From NCBI GenBank assembly GCA_036676175.1, contig JAKFDL010000021.1, forward strand, positions 1 to 43,504: 43,504 nt of DNA, in the 5' to 3' direction. Within the stretch, counting starts at the first letter, position 1, and every line of letters starts with the position of its first letter. The position numbers were made by a program, and so were the translations under genes. Below are positions 6,528 to 15,314 of this stretch, piece by piece. A model generated the notes under the pieces. The model was not told the origin of the DNA, did not search any database, and saw nothing but the letters and a program-made list of their open reading frames with translations. This stretch comes from Methylotenera_A sp036676175 (lineage in GTDB: Bacteria > Pseudomonadota > Gammaproteobacteria > Burkholderiales > Methylophilaceae).

Positions 6528-8393
6528 ATGCCCTCTCTACTAGATAAGATTCACTCGCCTGAAGATTTACGCCTGTTAAATCGTGATGAATTAGCTATAT
6601 TAGCAACAGAGTTACGGTCATTTTTAGTCACAAGTGTTGCACAAACCGGTGGCCATTTATCGTCTAATTTAGGCGTAGTTGAACTAACCATCGCATTACA
6701 TTATGTGTTTAATACGCCCGATGATCGTTTGGTCTGGGATGTTGGTCACCAGACCTATCCGCACAAAATCCTGACTGGCCGTCGCGCCGCCATGGCCAAC
6801 TTGCGCAAGCCAAGTGGCATTGCGGGCTTTCCTCGCCGCGGTGAAAGCGCTTACGACACCTTTGGCACTGGCCATTCCAGCACTTCGATCTCAGCTGCAC
6901 TGGGCATGGCGATTGCCGCCAAGCAAGCAGGTTTAGAGCGCCGCTGCGTGGCGATTATTGGTGACGGTGCCATGACCGCAGGCATGGCGTTTGAGGCGCT
7001 TAACAATGCCGGCGACATGGATGCGAATTTGCTGGTGATTCTGAATGACAACGACATGAGCATCTCTAACAATGTAGGTGCGCTCAATAATTATCTAGCG
7101 CGCTTGTTGTCTGGTCGTTTCTATGACACGGTCCGCCGTAGCGGTAAAAAAATGTTAGGTGCAGTGCCACCAGTGCAAGAGTTCGCCAAGCGTGCCGAGG
7201 AGCATGCCAAAGGCATGGTAATGCCTGGCACCCTGTTTGAGGAGTTTGGTTTTAACTATATTGGCCCGATTGATGGCCATGATTTGCCGGTGCTACTGGA
7301 TACATTAAGCAATATTCGCGCACTAAAAGGCATGCAGTTTTTGCACATCGTCACGCAAAAGGGCAAAGGCTTTGAGCCCGCTGAGGACGACCCAAATAAA
7401 TACCACGGCGTGAGTAAGTTTGATCCCAGCAACGGGGTTTCAGCCTCACTAAATACCAAAAAAACCTACACACAAGTATTTGGTGATTGGCTGGTAGATA
7501 TGGGTGATAGTGATGATAAGCTCGTCGCCATTACGCCTGCCATGTGCGATGGCAGCGGCTTAAATCTATTCTCAGAAAAATACCCGCACCGCTATTTTGA
7601 CGTTGGCATTGCTGAACAGCATGCACTCACGTTTGCAGCCGGAATGGCTTGTGATGGCCTAAAACCTGTCGTCGCCATTTACAGTACATTTTTGCAACGC
7701 GCTTACGACCAATTAATTCATGACGTTGCATTGCAAAATCTTGATGTTTTATTTGCCATAGACCGTGCCGGGCTGGTGGGGGCAGATGGCCCGACGCATG
7801 CTGGCAGTTTCGACTTAAGTTATTTGCGCTGCATTCCTAACATTGTGATTATGGCACCCAGTGACGAAAACGAATGCCGACAAATGCTGTCGACGGGCTA
7901 TTTATACCAAGGCGTTGCCGCGGTACGATATCCACGCGGCACCGGCACCGGCACACTGATCAACACTAAGCTGGACACTTTACCAATTGGAAAAGGGCAG
8001 ATTGTGTGCCAAACCAAAGTCAAACAAGGCAAGAAAGTAGCCATTTTAGCGTTTGGCAGCATGTTAGCGCCCGCTCTGCAGGCCTCATCAACACTAGGTT
8101 GCACCGTTGCCAATATGCGCTTTATTAAACCATTAGATATCGATTTGATTTCCAATTTGGCCAAATCACATGATTTAATTGTGACGATTGAAGAAAATGC
8201 GGTGATGGGTGGCGCAGGTGCGGCAGTGCTAGAAGCCATGCAAATACTGCATTTAAACAATCCCACACTGTGCCTTGGGCTGCCTGACAATTTTATTGAA
8301 CATGGTGTGCATGAAACCATGTTGGCGGAATGCGGTCTAGACAGTGAAGGAATTGTGGCTGCCATTACACAAAAATTAAAAGCAATTATTTGA
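6528..8393 (+). CDS. dxs: 1-deoxy-D-xylulose-5-phosphate synthase
   Basis: The 621-residue protein is full length for Dxs. The thiamine-diphosphate and Mg-binding segment GDGAMTAGMAFEALNNAG is near residues 144-161. DNDMSISNNVGAL follows, the transketolase-type VGIAEQHALTFAAGMA with catalytic Glu is near 358, and a C-terminal transketolase domain closes the protein. It condenses pyruvate with glyceraldehyde 3-phosphate, the first step of the MEP isoprenoid pathway. The gene begins 14 bp after ispA, so production and use of C5 units are probably co-expressed. Confidence 0.96.
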   Translation: MPSLLDKIHSPEDLRLLNRDELAILATELRSFLVTSVAQTGGHLSSNLGVVELTIALHYVFNTPDDRLVWDVGHQTYPHKILTGRRAAMANLRKPSGIAGFPRRGESAYDTFGTGHSSTSISAALGMAIAAKQAGLERRCVAIIGDGAMTAGMAFEALNNAGDMDANLLVILNDNDMSISNNVGALNNYLARLLSGRFYDTVRRSGKKMLGAVPPVQEFAKRAEEHAKGMVMPGTLFEEFGFNYIGPIDGHDLPVLLDTLSNIRALKGMQFLHIVTQKGKGFEPAEDDPNKYHGVSKFDPSNGVSASLNTKKTYTQVFGDWLVDMGDSDDKLVAITPAMCDGSGLNLFSEKYPHRYFDVGIAEQHALTFAAGMACDGLKPVVAIYSTFLQRAYDQLIHDVALQNLDVLFAIDRAGLVGADGPTHAGSFDLSYLRCIPNIVIMAPSDENECRQMLSTGYLYQGVAAVRYPRGTGTGTLINTKLDTLPIGKGQIVCQTKVKQGKKVAILAFGSMLAPALQASSTLGCTVANMRFIKPLDIDLISNLAKSHDLIVTIEENAVMGGAGAAVLEAMQILHLNNPTLCLGLPDNFIEHGVHETMLAECGLDSEGIVAAITQKLKAII

Positions 8394-8524
8394 TTTTTCT
8401 GTATTGATTTAATTATTTTCAGCCCCATCCTTGGACTATTAAACATTTGTTTACTAAAGCGCATGCGAGTAGACTTTCAATCGTATAAAAATCGCGCTTA
8501 ATTTTATGGAAACCAGCCGAATTT

Positions 8525-9343
8525 ATGAACCAACCTACCTTACCAGACCACGCTAAAAGTCCGATCGAGGACACCCAAAGCATGCCAGATGTGCGCCACT
8601 TAGACATTAATAAAGTCGGCATTAAATCGATTCGTCACCCAGTGGTGGTAAAAGACAAAACAGGTGGTGAACAAAGTACAGTGGCCGTGTTTGACATGTA
8701 TGTGCACCTACCGCACAACTTCAAAGGCACCCATATGTCGCGCTTTGTTGAGATTTTAAACGTTAATGAGCATGCGATTTCTATAGAGTCGTTCGAAAGT
8801 ATTCTGCGCGAAATGGTGAAGCGCTTAGAGGCCGAATCTGGCTACGTGGAAATGCGCTTTCCTTATTTCGTTAACAAATCTGCGCCGATTTCTGGCGTTA
8901 AAAGTTTGCTCGATTACGATGTCACTTTTATCGGTGAAATCAAAAATGGTAAATTCGATATCACAGTAAAAGTGCTGGTACCTGTGACCAGCTTGTGCCC
9001 ATGCAGTAAAAAAATCTCCGATTATGGTGCGCACAATCAACGCAGTCACGTCACCGTGACCGCCCTGATTAACGACTTTATCTGGATAGAAGACATTATC
9101 AGTATGGTAGAAAAGCAAGCCTCGTGTGAGTTATATGGCCTGCTTAAACGTCCAGATGAAAAATTTGTTACTGAGCGCGCGTATGACAACCCAAAATTTG
9201 TTGAAGACATGGTGCGCGATGTAGCCACGCAACTAAATAATGAAAAACGTATCGACAAATTCATTGTGGAGTCGGAAAATTTTGAGAGCATCCATAACCA
9301 CAGTGCTTACGCGTTGATTGAAAACGACAAACGCAAAAGATAG
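8525..9343 (+). CDS. folE2: GTP cyclohydrolase FolE2 (type IB)
   Basis: The 272-residue protein carries the FolE2 signature with the catalytic cysteine in TSLCPCSKKISDYGAHNQRS (near residue 158). It also has the N-terminal DVRHLDINKVGIKSIRHPV strand. FolE2 converts GTP to 7,8-dihydroneopterin triphosphate, entering folate (including the tetrahydromethanopterin-related C1 economy) and queuosine synthesis. Unlike the zinc enzyme FolE it can use other divalent metals, and in some bacteria it is induced by zinc starvation through Zur. I saw no obvious Zur-type palindrome in the 131 bp upstream, so it may simply be the housekeeping enzyme. A separate promoter after dxs is likely but not clearly visible. 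Confidence 0.94.
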   Translation: MNQPTLPDHAKSPIEDTQSMPDVRHLDINKVGIKSIRHPVVVKDKTGGEQSTVAVFDMYVHLPHNFKGTHMSRFVEILNVNEHAISIESFESILREMVKRLEAESGYVEMRFPYFVNKSAPISGVKSLLDYDVTFIGEIKNGKFDITVKVLVPVTSLCPCSKKISDYGAHNQRSHVTVTALINDFIWIEDIISMVEKQASCELYGLLKRPDEKFVTERAYDNPKFVEDMVRDVATQLNNEKRIDKFIVESENFESIHNHSAYALIENDKRKR

Positions 9344-9385
9344 TATTACGAATTAATTAACCGTAGTAATTTAAGGAGTAGTTTT

Positions 9386-9613
9386 ATGAGCCAAGTGCAG
9401 CCTGTAGCTTCAGTCAAAAACAAAGCCTCATTTTTTCAAATTGGTAAAGCGGTGCTTTGGAGCCTGCTAGGCGTGCGCCAGCAAAAAGGCTATGAGGATG
9501 ACACCTCGAAAATCACGCTCAAACAGGCAGTGGTTGCAGGAATCATTGGCGGTATTATTTTTGTAGTAAGTATGCTTACCTTTGTACGCTTTGTCATTAG
9601 CCAATTAGGCTAA
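9386..9613 (+). CDS. DUF2970-family small membrane protein
   Basis: This 75-residue protein has a strong AAGGAG ribosome site 8 nt before the ATG. The pattern FFQIGKAVLWSLLGVRQQKGYEDD near residues 16-39 followed by one membrane helix (about 48-70, AGIIGGIIFVVSMLTFVRFV) matches the betaproteobacterial DUF2970 family. The function is unknown. It follows folE2 by 42 bp and is probably co-transcribed with it. Confidence 0.85.
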   Translation: MSQVQPVASVKNKASFFQIGKAVLWSLLGVRQQKGYEDDTSKITLKQAVVAGIIGGIIFVVSMLTFVRFVISQLG

Positions 9614-9621
9614 TAAACCCA

Positions 9622-9643
9622 CTGTATCTTTTCTGTATCTTTT
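9622..9643 (+). repeat. Two tandem copies of an 11-bp unit
   Basis: CTGTATCTTTT occurs twice head to tail (9622-9632 and 9633-9643), just after the DUF2970 gene. The second copy runs into a 7-bp hairpin (TTGCTAA at 9642-9648 with TTAGCAA at 9653-9659). It probably arose by slippage and has no clear role. Confidence 0.6.
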
Positions 9644-9678
9644 GCTAAAATATTAGCAATTTGGCACGATAAAAAATT

Positions 9679-9717
9679 AATGCCCTGCAAGCCGTTTATA
9701 TTAGCTTGCAGGGCATT
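9679..9717. terminator. Strong shared terminator between convergent genes
   Basis: A perfect 14-bp stem (AATGCCCTGCAAGC at 9679-9692 and its complement at 9704-9717) has an 11-nt loop. The T run (AATTTTTT) is on the minus-strand side, so it best ends the protease unit, while also serving the folE2 unit from the other side. Confidence 0.8.
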
Positions 9718-9730
9718 CGTTTAATGTTGA

Positions 9731-10378
9731 TTACTTCTTAGTCAGTGTCATCACCGAGTTATCGCGCCGCATATCTAATTTATTCAAAGCTGACATGCCC
9801 AGCAATACCATCGCTGGCGAGCCACCTTCGTTGACAATGACATCTACATTGTTAAGTGTAATGGTGCCAATTCTTAACGTATTCACATTTACCAAATACG
9901 CCATGACTTGGCCATTTGCTGTGTTCACTGGTACTTTTTCACCTTTTTCATAATCAATTTTGGCAAACTTAGCATCGCCGCTATTCATTGCCACGGTACT
10001 GGCACCAGTGTCGACCAAGTATTTCAACGATACACCGTTAATCGAAAGATTGCCGGTAAAATGACCACGACTATCGGCATATAAACTTACTGGGTCAGTA
10101 GATACTGGGCCCGCACTACCCGCTACTGAAGCAGCCTGACCCATTTTGAGCGTTTGGCGTTTCCCTTCCACCATAAACGTAGCTGATTCGCTATCAGCAG
10201 AAATTAACTTAACACCATTTTTGGTTTGGCCTGCACTGATAGTTTGTGGCGCGCTACCATTAATACTCACCAAGGCTTTCCCACTGAATAAACCCACCAC
10301 ATTTAAACGCGTTTCTGCCGCAGCTTGACCTGCTACAACAATCGTTAGTAAAGCAAATAATATTCTATACATAAACAT
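9731..10378 (-). CDS. Retropepsin-like aspartic protease, TIGR02281-type
   Basis: The 215-residue protein begins with a signal peptide or membrane anchor (about residues 1-21, ending AGQAAAE). A small N-terminal beta domain follows (residues 23-80). The clan AA single-domain aspartic protease core starts near residue 95, with the catalytic motif LVDTGAS (Asp123) and a later hydrophobic-hydrophobic-Gly element VLLGMSALNKLDM. Retropepsin folds need a dimer for activity. The periplasmic substrate is unknown. It is the last gene of a five-gene minus-strand unit, 11 bp after the MFS gene. A start two codons later (10372) is equally possible. Confidence 0.82.
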   Translation of the reverse strand: MFMYRILFALLTIVVAGQAAAETRLNVVGLFSGKALVSINGSAPQTISAGQTKNGVKLISADSESATFMVEGKRQTLKMGQAASVAGSAGPVSTDPVSLYADSRGHFTGNLSINGVSLKYLVDTGASTVAMNSGDAKFAKIDYEKGEKVPVNTANGQVMAYLVNVNTLRIGTITLNNVDVIVNEGGSPAMVLLGMSALNKLDMRRDNSVMTLTKK

Positions 10379-10389
10379 CCTATAAACAC

Positions 10390-11559
10390 CTAACTAAACA
10401 TACCAGCGCGTGCATGCGTTTGGTTTAACTTCAGCCCCAATGCTATCACAACAAAGCCAAGTAATGGGAACAGCGCCGCCAGCAGAAACGTATTCTGTCC
10501 ACCCATATATTGCAATGCATAACCGCCAGCAAGCCCACCAACAGTGCCACCCACGCCATACGCTACGCTGTTATAAATGGCCTGACCTTTGGCTTGGTGG
10601 CGACCATTAAAAAACTGCGTAATCACCTCTACCGATGCCGCGTGAAAGCTGCCAAAGGTGAACGCGTGTAAACTTTGCGCGATTAGCAACCACCACAAGC
10701 TATCTACTGCAACGCCTATCATACTAAACCGGAGGACAGCCAACGCCAAACTTGTCAGTAAGATTATTTTTAAGCTAAAACGTGCCATCAATTTTGGCAT
10801 CAGCATAAAAATGATAATTTCGCAGATAACGCCCAGCGACCACAGCAGGCCAATCATGCCTTTACTATAGCCGTGCTCGGCCAAATAGATAGAGTAAAAA
10901 TTATAGAGCACGCCATGTGCGGTCACCATCAGCGCGCAACCCAGTAGCAAAGCGATGACGACGGGCTGCTTGATAATCTGCCAAATAGAAAAATGGTCGT
11001 GTGCGTGCGGTGCCACGGTGGCGTCGGGCAATTTAAATGTCAGGGCGAATAAAATAATCTGCACACTCAATAAAAACCACAACAAACTTTTAATGCCATA
11101 AGCGTCTATTAAAAAACCTAGCGCCACTGCCGCCACAATAAAGCCTAGCGAGCCCCACATGCGGATACGGCTGTAATGGCCGTTGGTGGTGGCAAGATGC
11201 GCTAAGGTAAGCGATTCTGATAAGGGGAGCGTTGAACTGGTGAATAGACTTAACGACAGCATGACAAAGAATAACCACCAAAAGCCGTGCGCCCAAAATA
11301 CTGCGATGAATCCTAGCAAACCAAGTAAGGCAGTCAGTTGTATCCATTTAACACGCCGCCCAGTATGGTCGGCCAGCCAGCCCCATAAGTTGGGCGCAAA
11401 AATCCGGCTGATTTGAAACAGCGACATGAGGATGCCAATATCCGCTGCCGAAAACTGCTCCGACTGCAAATACAAGCCCCAATAAGGCACGAATGCGCCT
11501 ACAAAGAAGTAATAGATGAAGTAAAAACGCGAAAGATTAGCGTGTAGCGCGTGGCTCAC
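10390..11559 (-). CDS. MFS transporter of the phenylpropionate/nucleoside-symporter type
   Basis: The 389-residue protein has about 12 hydrophobic helices in two halves. The MFS cytoplasmic-loop motif after helix 2 appears as GWLADHTGRRVKW near residues 60-72. The opening SRFYFIYYFFVGAFVPYWGLYL resembles the HcaT/PPP family of proton symporters. The substrate cannot be told from sequence. It starts 16 bp after aroC and is probably co-transcribed; a link to aromatic metabolism is tempting but unproven. Confidence 0.85.
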   Translation of the reverse strand: MSHALHANLSRFYFIYYFFVGAFVPYWGLYLQSEQFSAADIGILMSLFQISRIFAPNLWGWLADHTGRRVKWIQLTALLGLLGFIAVFWAHGFWWLFFVMLSLSLFTSSTLPLSESLTLAHLATTNGHYSRIRMWGSLGFIVAAVALGFLIDAYGIKSLLWFLLSVQIILFALTFKLPDATVAPHAHDHFSIWQIIKQPVVIALLLGCALMVTAHGVLYNFYSIYLAEHGYSKGMIGLLWSLGVICEIIIFMLMPKLMARFSLKIILLTSLALAVLRFSMIGVAVDSLWWLLIAQSLHAFTFGSFHAASVEVITQFFNGRHQAKGQAIYNSVAYGVGGTVGGLAGGYALQYMGGQNTFLLAALFPLLGFVVIALGLKLNQTHARAGMFS

Positions 11560-11575
11560 AATGTAACGTCTACGA

Positions 11576-12661
11576 TTAAATCTTAGGAATGGTTGACACT
11601 ACATCGGCGTTTTGTGCGCGATGCCGCAAAGCGTGATCCATCAGCACCAGCGCCAACATTGCTTCAGCAATCGGCGTGGCGCGCACACCCACACACGGGT
11701 CGTGTCTGCCAGTTGTTTGCATGGTAATTGCATTGCCATTTTTATCAATGGAGCGTCGTTCTTGCGGAATGCTAGACGTTGGCTTTAGTGCGACATTCAC
11801 GCGAATCACTTGACCACTGGAAATGCCACCCAAAATACCACCGGCGTGATTGGTCACGAATCCAGTGGGCGTCAGTTCATCCGAATGTACACTGCCACGT
11901 TGGGCGATGCTGGCAAAACCTGCGCCTATCTCGACGCCTTTCACTGCGTTAATGCCCATCATGGCATGCGCAATATCAGCATCAAGCCGATCAAACACAG
12001 GCTCGCCCCAACCGACTGGCACACCTTCGGCCAGCACGGTAATGCGCGCACCAACCGAATCGCGCTCTGCACGAATATTGTCTAAATACGCTTCTAGCTT
12101 TGGTAAAACAGTCGTATTAGGCGAAAAGAATGGATTGTCGTTGACGCAGTCCCATGTTTCAAAGGGAATTTCAATTTCACCTAACTGGCTCATATAGCCG
12201 CGCACGGTGATGCCAAAACGTTCTTTTAACCACTTTTTAGCAATACCGCCTGCCGCCACACGAATCGCTGTTTCACGCGCACTGCTGCGGCCACCACCAC
12301 GATAATCGCGCACGCCATATTTTTGCGCATAGGTGTAATCCGCATGCCCAGGCCTAAACGTATCCATGATTTTGCTGTAATCCTGAGAGCGTTGATCCGT
12401 GTTGCGAATTAGCAAACCGATTGGTGCGCCTGTGGTTTTCCCCTCAAACACGCCCGACAAAATCTCCACTGCGTCGGCCTCTTGGCGTTGCGTCACGTGC
12501 CTTGATGTTCCAGGCTTGCGACGGTCTAAATCAATCTGTAAATCTTCTGCACACAAACTTAAACCAGGCGGACAGCCATCCACCACACCGCCGATGGCTG
12601 CGCCATGCGATTCACCAAAACTGGTTAAGGTAAATAAAGTTCCAATTGTGTTGCCAGACAT
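11576..12661 (-). CDS. aroC: Chorismate synthase
   Basis: The 361-residue protein is full length for AroC. It begins SGNTIGTLFTLTSFGESHG, the FMN/substrate-binding signature, and contains DYTYAQKYGVRDYRGGGRSS near residue 108 and RHDPCVGVRATPIAEAM near the C-terminus. It converts 5-enolpyruvylshikimate 3-phosphate to chorismate with reduced FMN, the last common step for aromatic amino acids, folate and ubiquinone. It is third in a minus-strand unit, 39 bp after the amidotransferase gene. Confidence 0.97.
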   Translation of the reverse strand: MSGNTIGTLFTLTSFGESHGAAIGGVVDGCPPGLSLCAEDLQIDLDRRKPGTSRHVTQRQEADAVEILSGVFEGKTTGAPIGLLIRNTDQRSQDYSKIMDTFRPGHADYTYAQKYGVRDYRGGGRSSARETAIRVAAGGIAKKWLKERFGITVRGYMSQLGEIEIPFETWDCVNDNPFFSPNTTVLPKLEAYLDNIRAERDSVGARITVLAEGVPVGWGEPVFDRLDADIAHAMMGINAVKGVEIGAGFASIAQRGSVHSDELTPTGFVTNHAGGILGGISSGQVIRVNVALKPTSSIPQERRSIDKNGNAITMQTTGRHDPCVGVRATPIAEAMLALVLMDHALRHRAQNADVVSTIPKI

Positions 12662-12700
12662 AATGATGACTTTGTAAAAATTTTGGATATTTTAACACAC

Positions 12701-13423
12701 TCAAACTTTTAGGCCTTGAACCCATTGTGTATAAACCTGAGTCGCGACTTTATTCAAAAAGAAACAATGCACAGCTAAATTTTCTTGCATCGTATTCGAC
12801 TGTTGCACCGCAATACTGCTAGCGGATTCGCGTAGCTCAGCTTCACCCTCTTCGCACCATTTTTTCACCATGTCGGGGGTCATTTCGATATGCGTTTGAA
12901 AGGCCACATGCTTACCTATACTCCAAGCCTGGTTTTGACAGTGCGGACTGGCAAGCAAATGTTGAGCACCTGTCGGCAGGCTAAATGTTTCACCATGCCA
13001 ATGAAACGCATTAAAAATTTCAATCTCGCCGAACCAGTGCTTAGCTAATTCACTTTGACTTACTGTGACTTCACCCCAGCCTATCTCTTTAATGGCATTT
13101 TTAGTGACTCTAGCGCCCAGCGCTTTACTCATCAATTGGCCGCCCAAGCAATGTCCAAGCAGTGGAATTTCGTTATCTTTAGCTTGGCGAATCAAATCCA
13201 GCAGCGGTGCTATCCAAGGCAAATCGTCATTTACGCTCATCGAGCCACCCATTAAAACTATACCGCTGTAAGCCAATATGGATGGGGGTATCGGGGCACC
13301 TTCATCCACTTTGATGAGCTGCCATGCAATATTTTGAGCGTCTAAAAAATCGCCTAAATACCCAGGCCCTTCGTGCGCCAGAAAGCGAAAAATAAGGATA
13401 GGTTTTGTTGTAACAACATTCAT
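12701..13423 (-). CDS. Class I glutamine amidotransferase-like protein
   Basis: The 240-residue stand-alone domain has the nucleophile elbow LLGHCLGGQLMSKALGA (Cys near residue 93) and the His/Glu partners in VAFQTHIEMTPD near residue 175. The fold and the preceding IVLMGGSMSVNDDLPW loop match GMP-synthase-like amidotransferases of unknown partner, some of which act as gamma-glutamyl hydrolases. No synthetase domain is fused or encoded nearby. Its ATG overlaps the stop of the pseudouridine synthase gene (ATGA), which indicates translational coupling. Confidence 0.85.
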   Translation of the reverse strand: MNVVTTKPILIFRFLAHEGPGYLGDFLDAQNIAWQLIKVDEGAPIPPSILAYSGIVLMGGSMSVNDDLPWIAPLLDLIRQAKDNEIPLLGHCLGGQLMSKALGARVTKNAIKEIGWGEVTVSQSELAKHWFGEIEIFNAFHWHGETFSLPTGAQHLLASPHCQNQAWSIGKHVAFQTHIEMTPDMVKKWCEEGEAELRESASSIAVQQSNTMQENLAVHCFFLNKVATQVYTQWVQGLKV

Positions 13424-13950
13424 AAAATTTGATAGTTTCCCACTTCAATATCATCAATGGTATACCGCCCAATTGCATATCGAATCAAGCGCAACGTTGG
13501 AAAGCCTATTTTAGCGGTCATACGACGCACTTGGCGATTTTTTCCCTCAGAAATTTTTATCTCCAACCAACTGGTCGGAATTGCCTTACGTTCACGGATT
13601 GGCGGGTTGCGTTGCCATAAATTAGCTGGTGCTTGCATCAGCCTTACTTGTGCGGGCTGGGTCACAAAATCGCCCAAGTCGACGCCTTTACTTAAAGGGA
13701 TTAAATCGGCATTCTGCGGTGCGCCCTCTACCTGCACCCAATAAGTTTTGGTTTCTTTATGTTTTGGATGACTTAATTTGTGTTGCAATGCGCCATCATC
13801 GGTTAAAATAAGTAAACCTTCAGAATCAGTATCTAAGCGACCTGCAGCATAAATATTAGGGATATCAATGAAGTCTTTTAACGTGGGATGCTTCTCATGC
13901 ATACTAAATTGGCACACGACGTTAAACGGCTTATTAAATAAAACAATCAT
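13420..13950 (-). CDS. rluE: Pseudouridine synthase of the RsuA/RluE group
   Basis: From the ATG at 13950 the protein has 176 residues, near the size of RluE. It starts MIVLFNKPFNVVCQF, the usual opening of the catalytic domain, with no S4 domain. The catalytic Asp lies in AAGRLDTDSEGLLILTDDG, and NRQVRRMTAKIGFPTLRLIR near the C-terminus is the family's second signature. RluE modifies U2457 in E. coli 23S rRNA; the same target is inferred. An in-frame TTG at 13962 could add four residues but has no better ribosome site. The gene is divergent from icd with only 18 bp between start codons, and overlaps the next gene by 4 bp. Confidence 0.9.
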   Translation of the reverse strand: MIVLFNKPFNVVCQFSMHEKHPTLKDFIDIPNIYAAGRLDTDSEGLLILTDDGALQHKLSHPKHKETKTYWVQVEGAPQNADLIPLSKGVDLGDFVTQPAQVRLMQAPANLWQRNPPIRERKAIPTSWLEIKISEGKNRQVRRMTAKIGFPTLRLIRYAIGRYTIDDIEVGNYQIL

Positions 13951-13968
13951 CTTAGGAAGCAAACAATA

Positions 13969-15231
13969 ATGACGAAAGCAGATTCAAAAATAATAGTCCC
14001 GACGCATGGCGAAAAAATCACGGTTAACGCTGACAACTCGCTCAACGTACCCAACAATCCGATTATCCCATTTATTGAGGGCGATGGCATAGGGATAGAT
14101 ATTACAGCCCCCATGCAAAAAGTGGTGGATGCTGCAGTGAACAAAGCTTATGGCGGCAAGCGCAAGATTGCTTGGATGGAAGTATACGCTGGCGAAAAAG
14201 CAGTGAATACCTATGGCAAAGATAAAGAAGGTAAAGACACTTGGCTGCCAGCAGAAACCATGCAAGCAGTGCGCGATTATGTGATTTCAATTAAAGGTCC
14301 GCTCACTACGCCTGTTGGTGGTGGCATTCGTTCTTTAAACGTAACATTACGCCAAGAGCTTGATTTATATGTATGCCTGCGCCCGGTGCAATATTTTACC
14401 GGCGTGCCCAGCCCAGTGAAACATCCCGAAAAAACCGATATGGTGATATTCCGTGAGAATACAGAGGACATTTATGCTGGCATTGAATGGGCAGCTGGCA
14501 GTGATGAAGTTGAGAAAGTGATTCAATTTTTAAGTGACATGGGCATGCGCAAAAAAATTCGCTTCCCCGAAAATTCCGCTATTGGCATTAAGCCCGTTTC
14601 TGTTGATGGCAGTAAACGCTTAATTCGCAAAGCGATTCAATATGCCATTGATAATAACCGTAAGAGTGTGACGATTACCCACAAGGGTAATATTATGAAA
14701 TTTACCGAAGGTGGCTTTAGAGATTGGGGCTATCAACTAGCTAAAGAAGAGTTCGGTGCGGTAGAAATTGACGGTGGCCCTTGGCTAAAATTACCGAACG
14801 GCATTGTCATCAAAGATTGCATTGCCGACGCATTTTTACAAGAAATTTTGCTGCATCCGAGCGAATATGACGTGGTAACGGCCACCAACTTGAATGGTGA
14901 TTACATGAGTGACGCACTGGCGGCGCAAGTAGGCGGCATTGGCATCGCACCAGGCGCTAACTTAAGCGACACTGTAGCCATGTTTGAAGCCACTCATGGC
15001 ACCGCGCCGAAAATCGCCGGTAAAAACCTGGCCAATCCAAGTTCTATTATTCTATCGGCCGAGATGATGTTGCGTCATATGGGCTGGCTAGAGGCAGCAG
15101 ACTTAGTGCTGACAGGCGTCGCTAAAGCGATTGTATCGAAACGTGTAACGGGTGATTTTTCCAGCCAAATGGAAGGTGCTACACAAGTGGGTACAGCTGA
15201 GTTTGGTGATGAAATTATCAAGCAAATGTAA
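13969..15231 (+). CDS. icd: Isocitrate dehydrogenase with NAD-like coenzyme pocket
   Basis: The 420-residue protein aligns with E. coli Icd at a constant offset in its C-terminal part. The substrate serine is Ser122 in RSLNVTLRQELDLY, equivalent to the Ser113 phosphorylated in E. coli. GDYMSDALAAQVGGIGIAPGA binds metal. It oxidises isocitrate to 2-oxoglutarate, which in obligate methylotrophs serves mainly glutamate synthesis. The five coenzyme determinants are unusual. Lys348 keeps the NADP-type Lys344, but Ile349 and Ala355 match NAD-type enzymes, Gly395 replaces Tyr391, and Ser399 replaces Arg395 as in NAD-type enzymes. An AGGAAG ribosome site lies 9 nt before the ATG. NAD or dual use is inferred, not shown. 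Confidence 0.95.
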   Translation: MTKADSKIIVPTHGEKITVNADNSLNVPNNPIIPFIEGDGIGIDITAPMQKVVDAAVNKAYGGKRKIAWMEVYAGEKAVNTYGKDKEGKDTWLPAETMQAVRDYVISIKGPLTTPVGGGIRSLNVTLRQELDLYVCLRPVQYFTGVPSPVKHPEKTDMVIFRENTEDIYAGIEWAAGSDEVEKVIQFLSDMGMRKKIRFPENSAIGIKPVSVDGSKRLIRKAIQYAIDNNRKSVTITHKGNIMKFTEGGFRDWGYQLAKEEFGAVEIDGGPWLKLPNGIVIKDCIADAFLQEILLHPSEYDVVTATNLNGDYMSDALAAQVGGIGIAPGANLSDTVAMFEATHGTAPKIAGKNLANPSSIILSAEMMLRHMGWLEAADLVLTGVAKAIVSKRVTGDFSSQMEGATQVGTAEFGDEIIKQM

Positions 15232-15249
15232 CACTAATTAATAACCAAC

Positions 15250-15281
15250 AAAAAACGGCTCGTATCACGAGCCGTTTTTTT
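15250..15281. terminator. Bidirectional terminator between icd and cspA
   Basis: AAAAAACGGCTCG pairs with CGAGCCGTTTTTT around a 5-nt loop, and A/T runs on both sides allow function in both directions. It sits 18 bp after icd and about 34 bp after cspA, which are convergent. Confidence 0.85.
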
Positions 15282-15314
15282 ATAACTTGCTAGATTATTC
15301 CATATTTTAAACGC

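Noticed and set aside
8394..8524. Zur box or riboswitch upstream of folE2
   Set aside because: No AT-rich Zur-type palindrome and no recognisable riboswitch core could be seen in these 131 bp.
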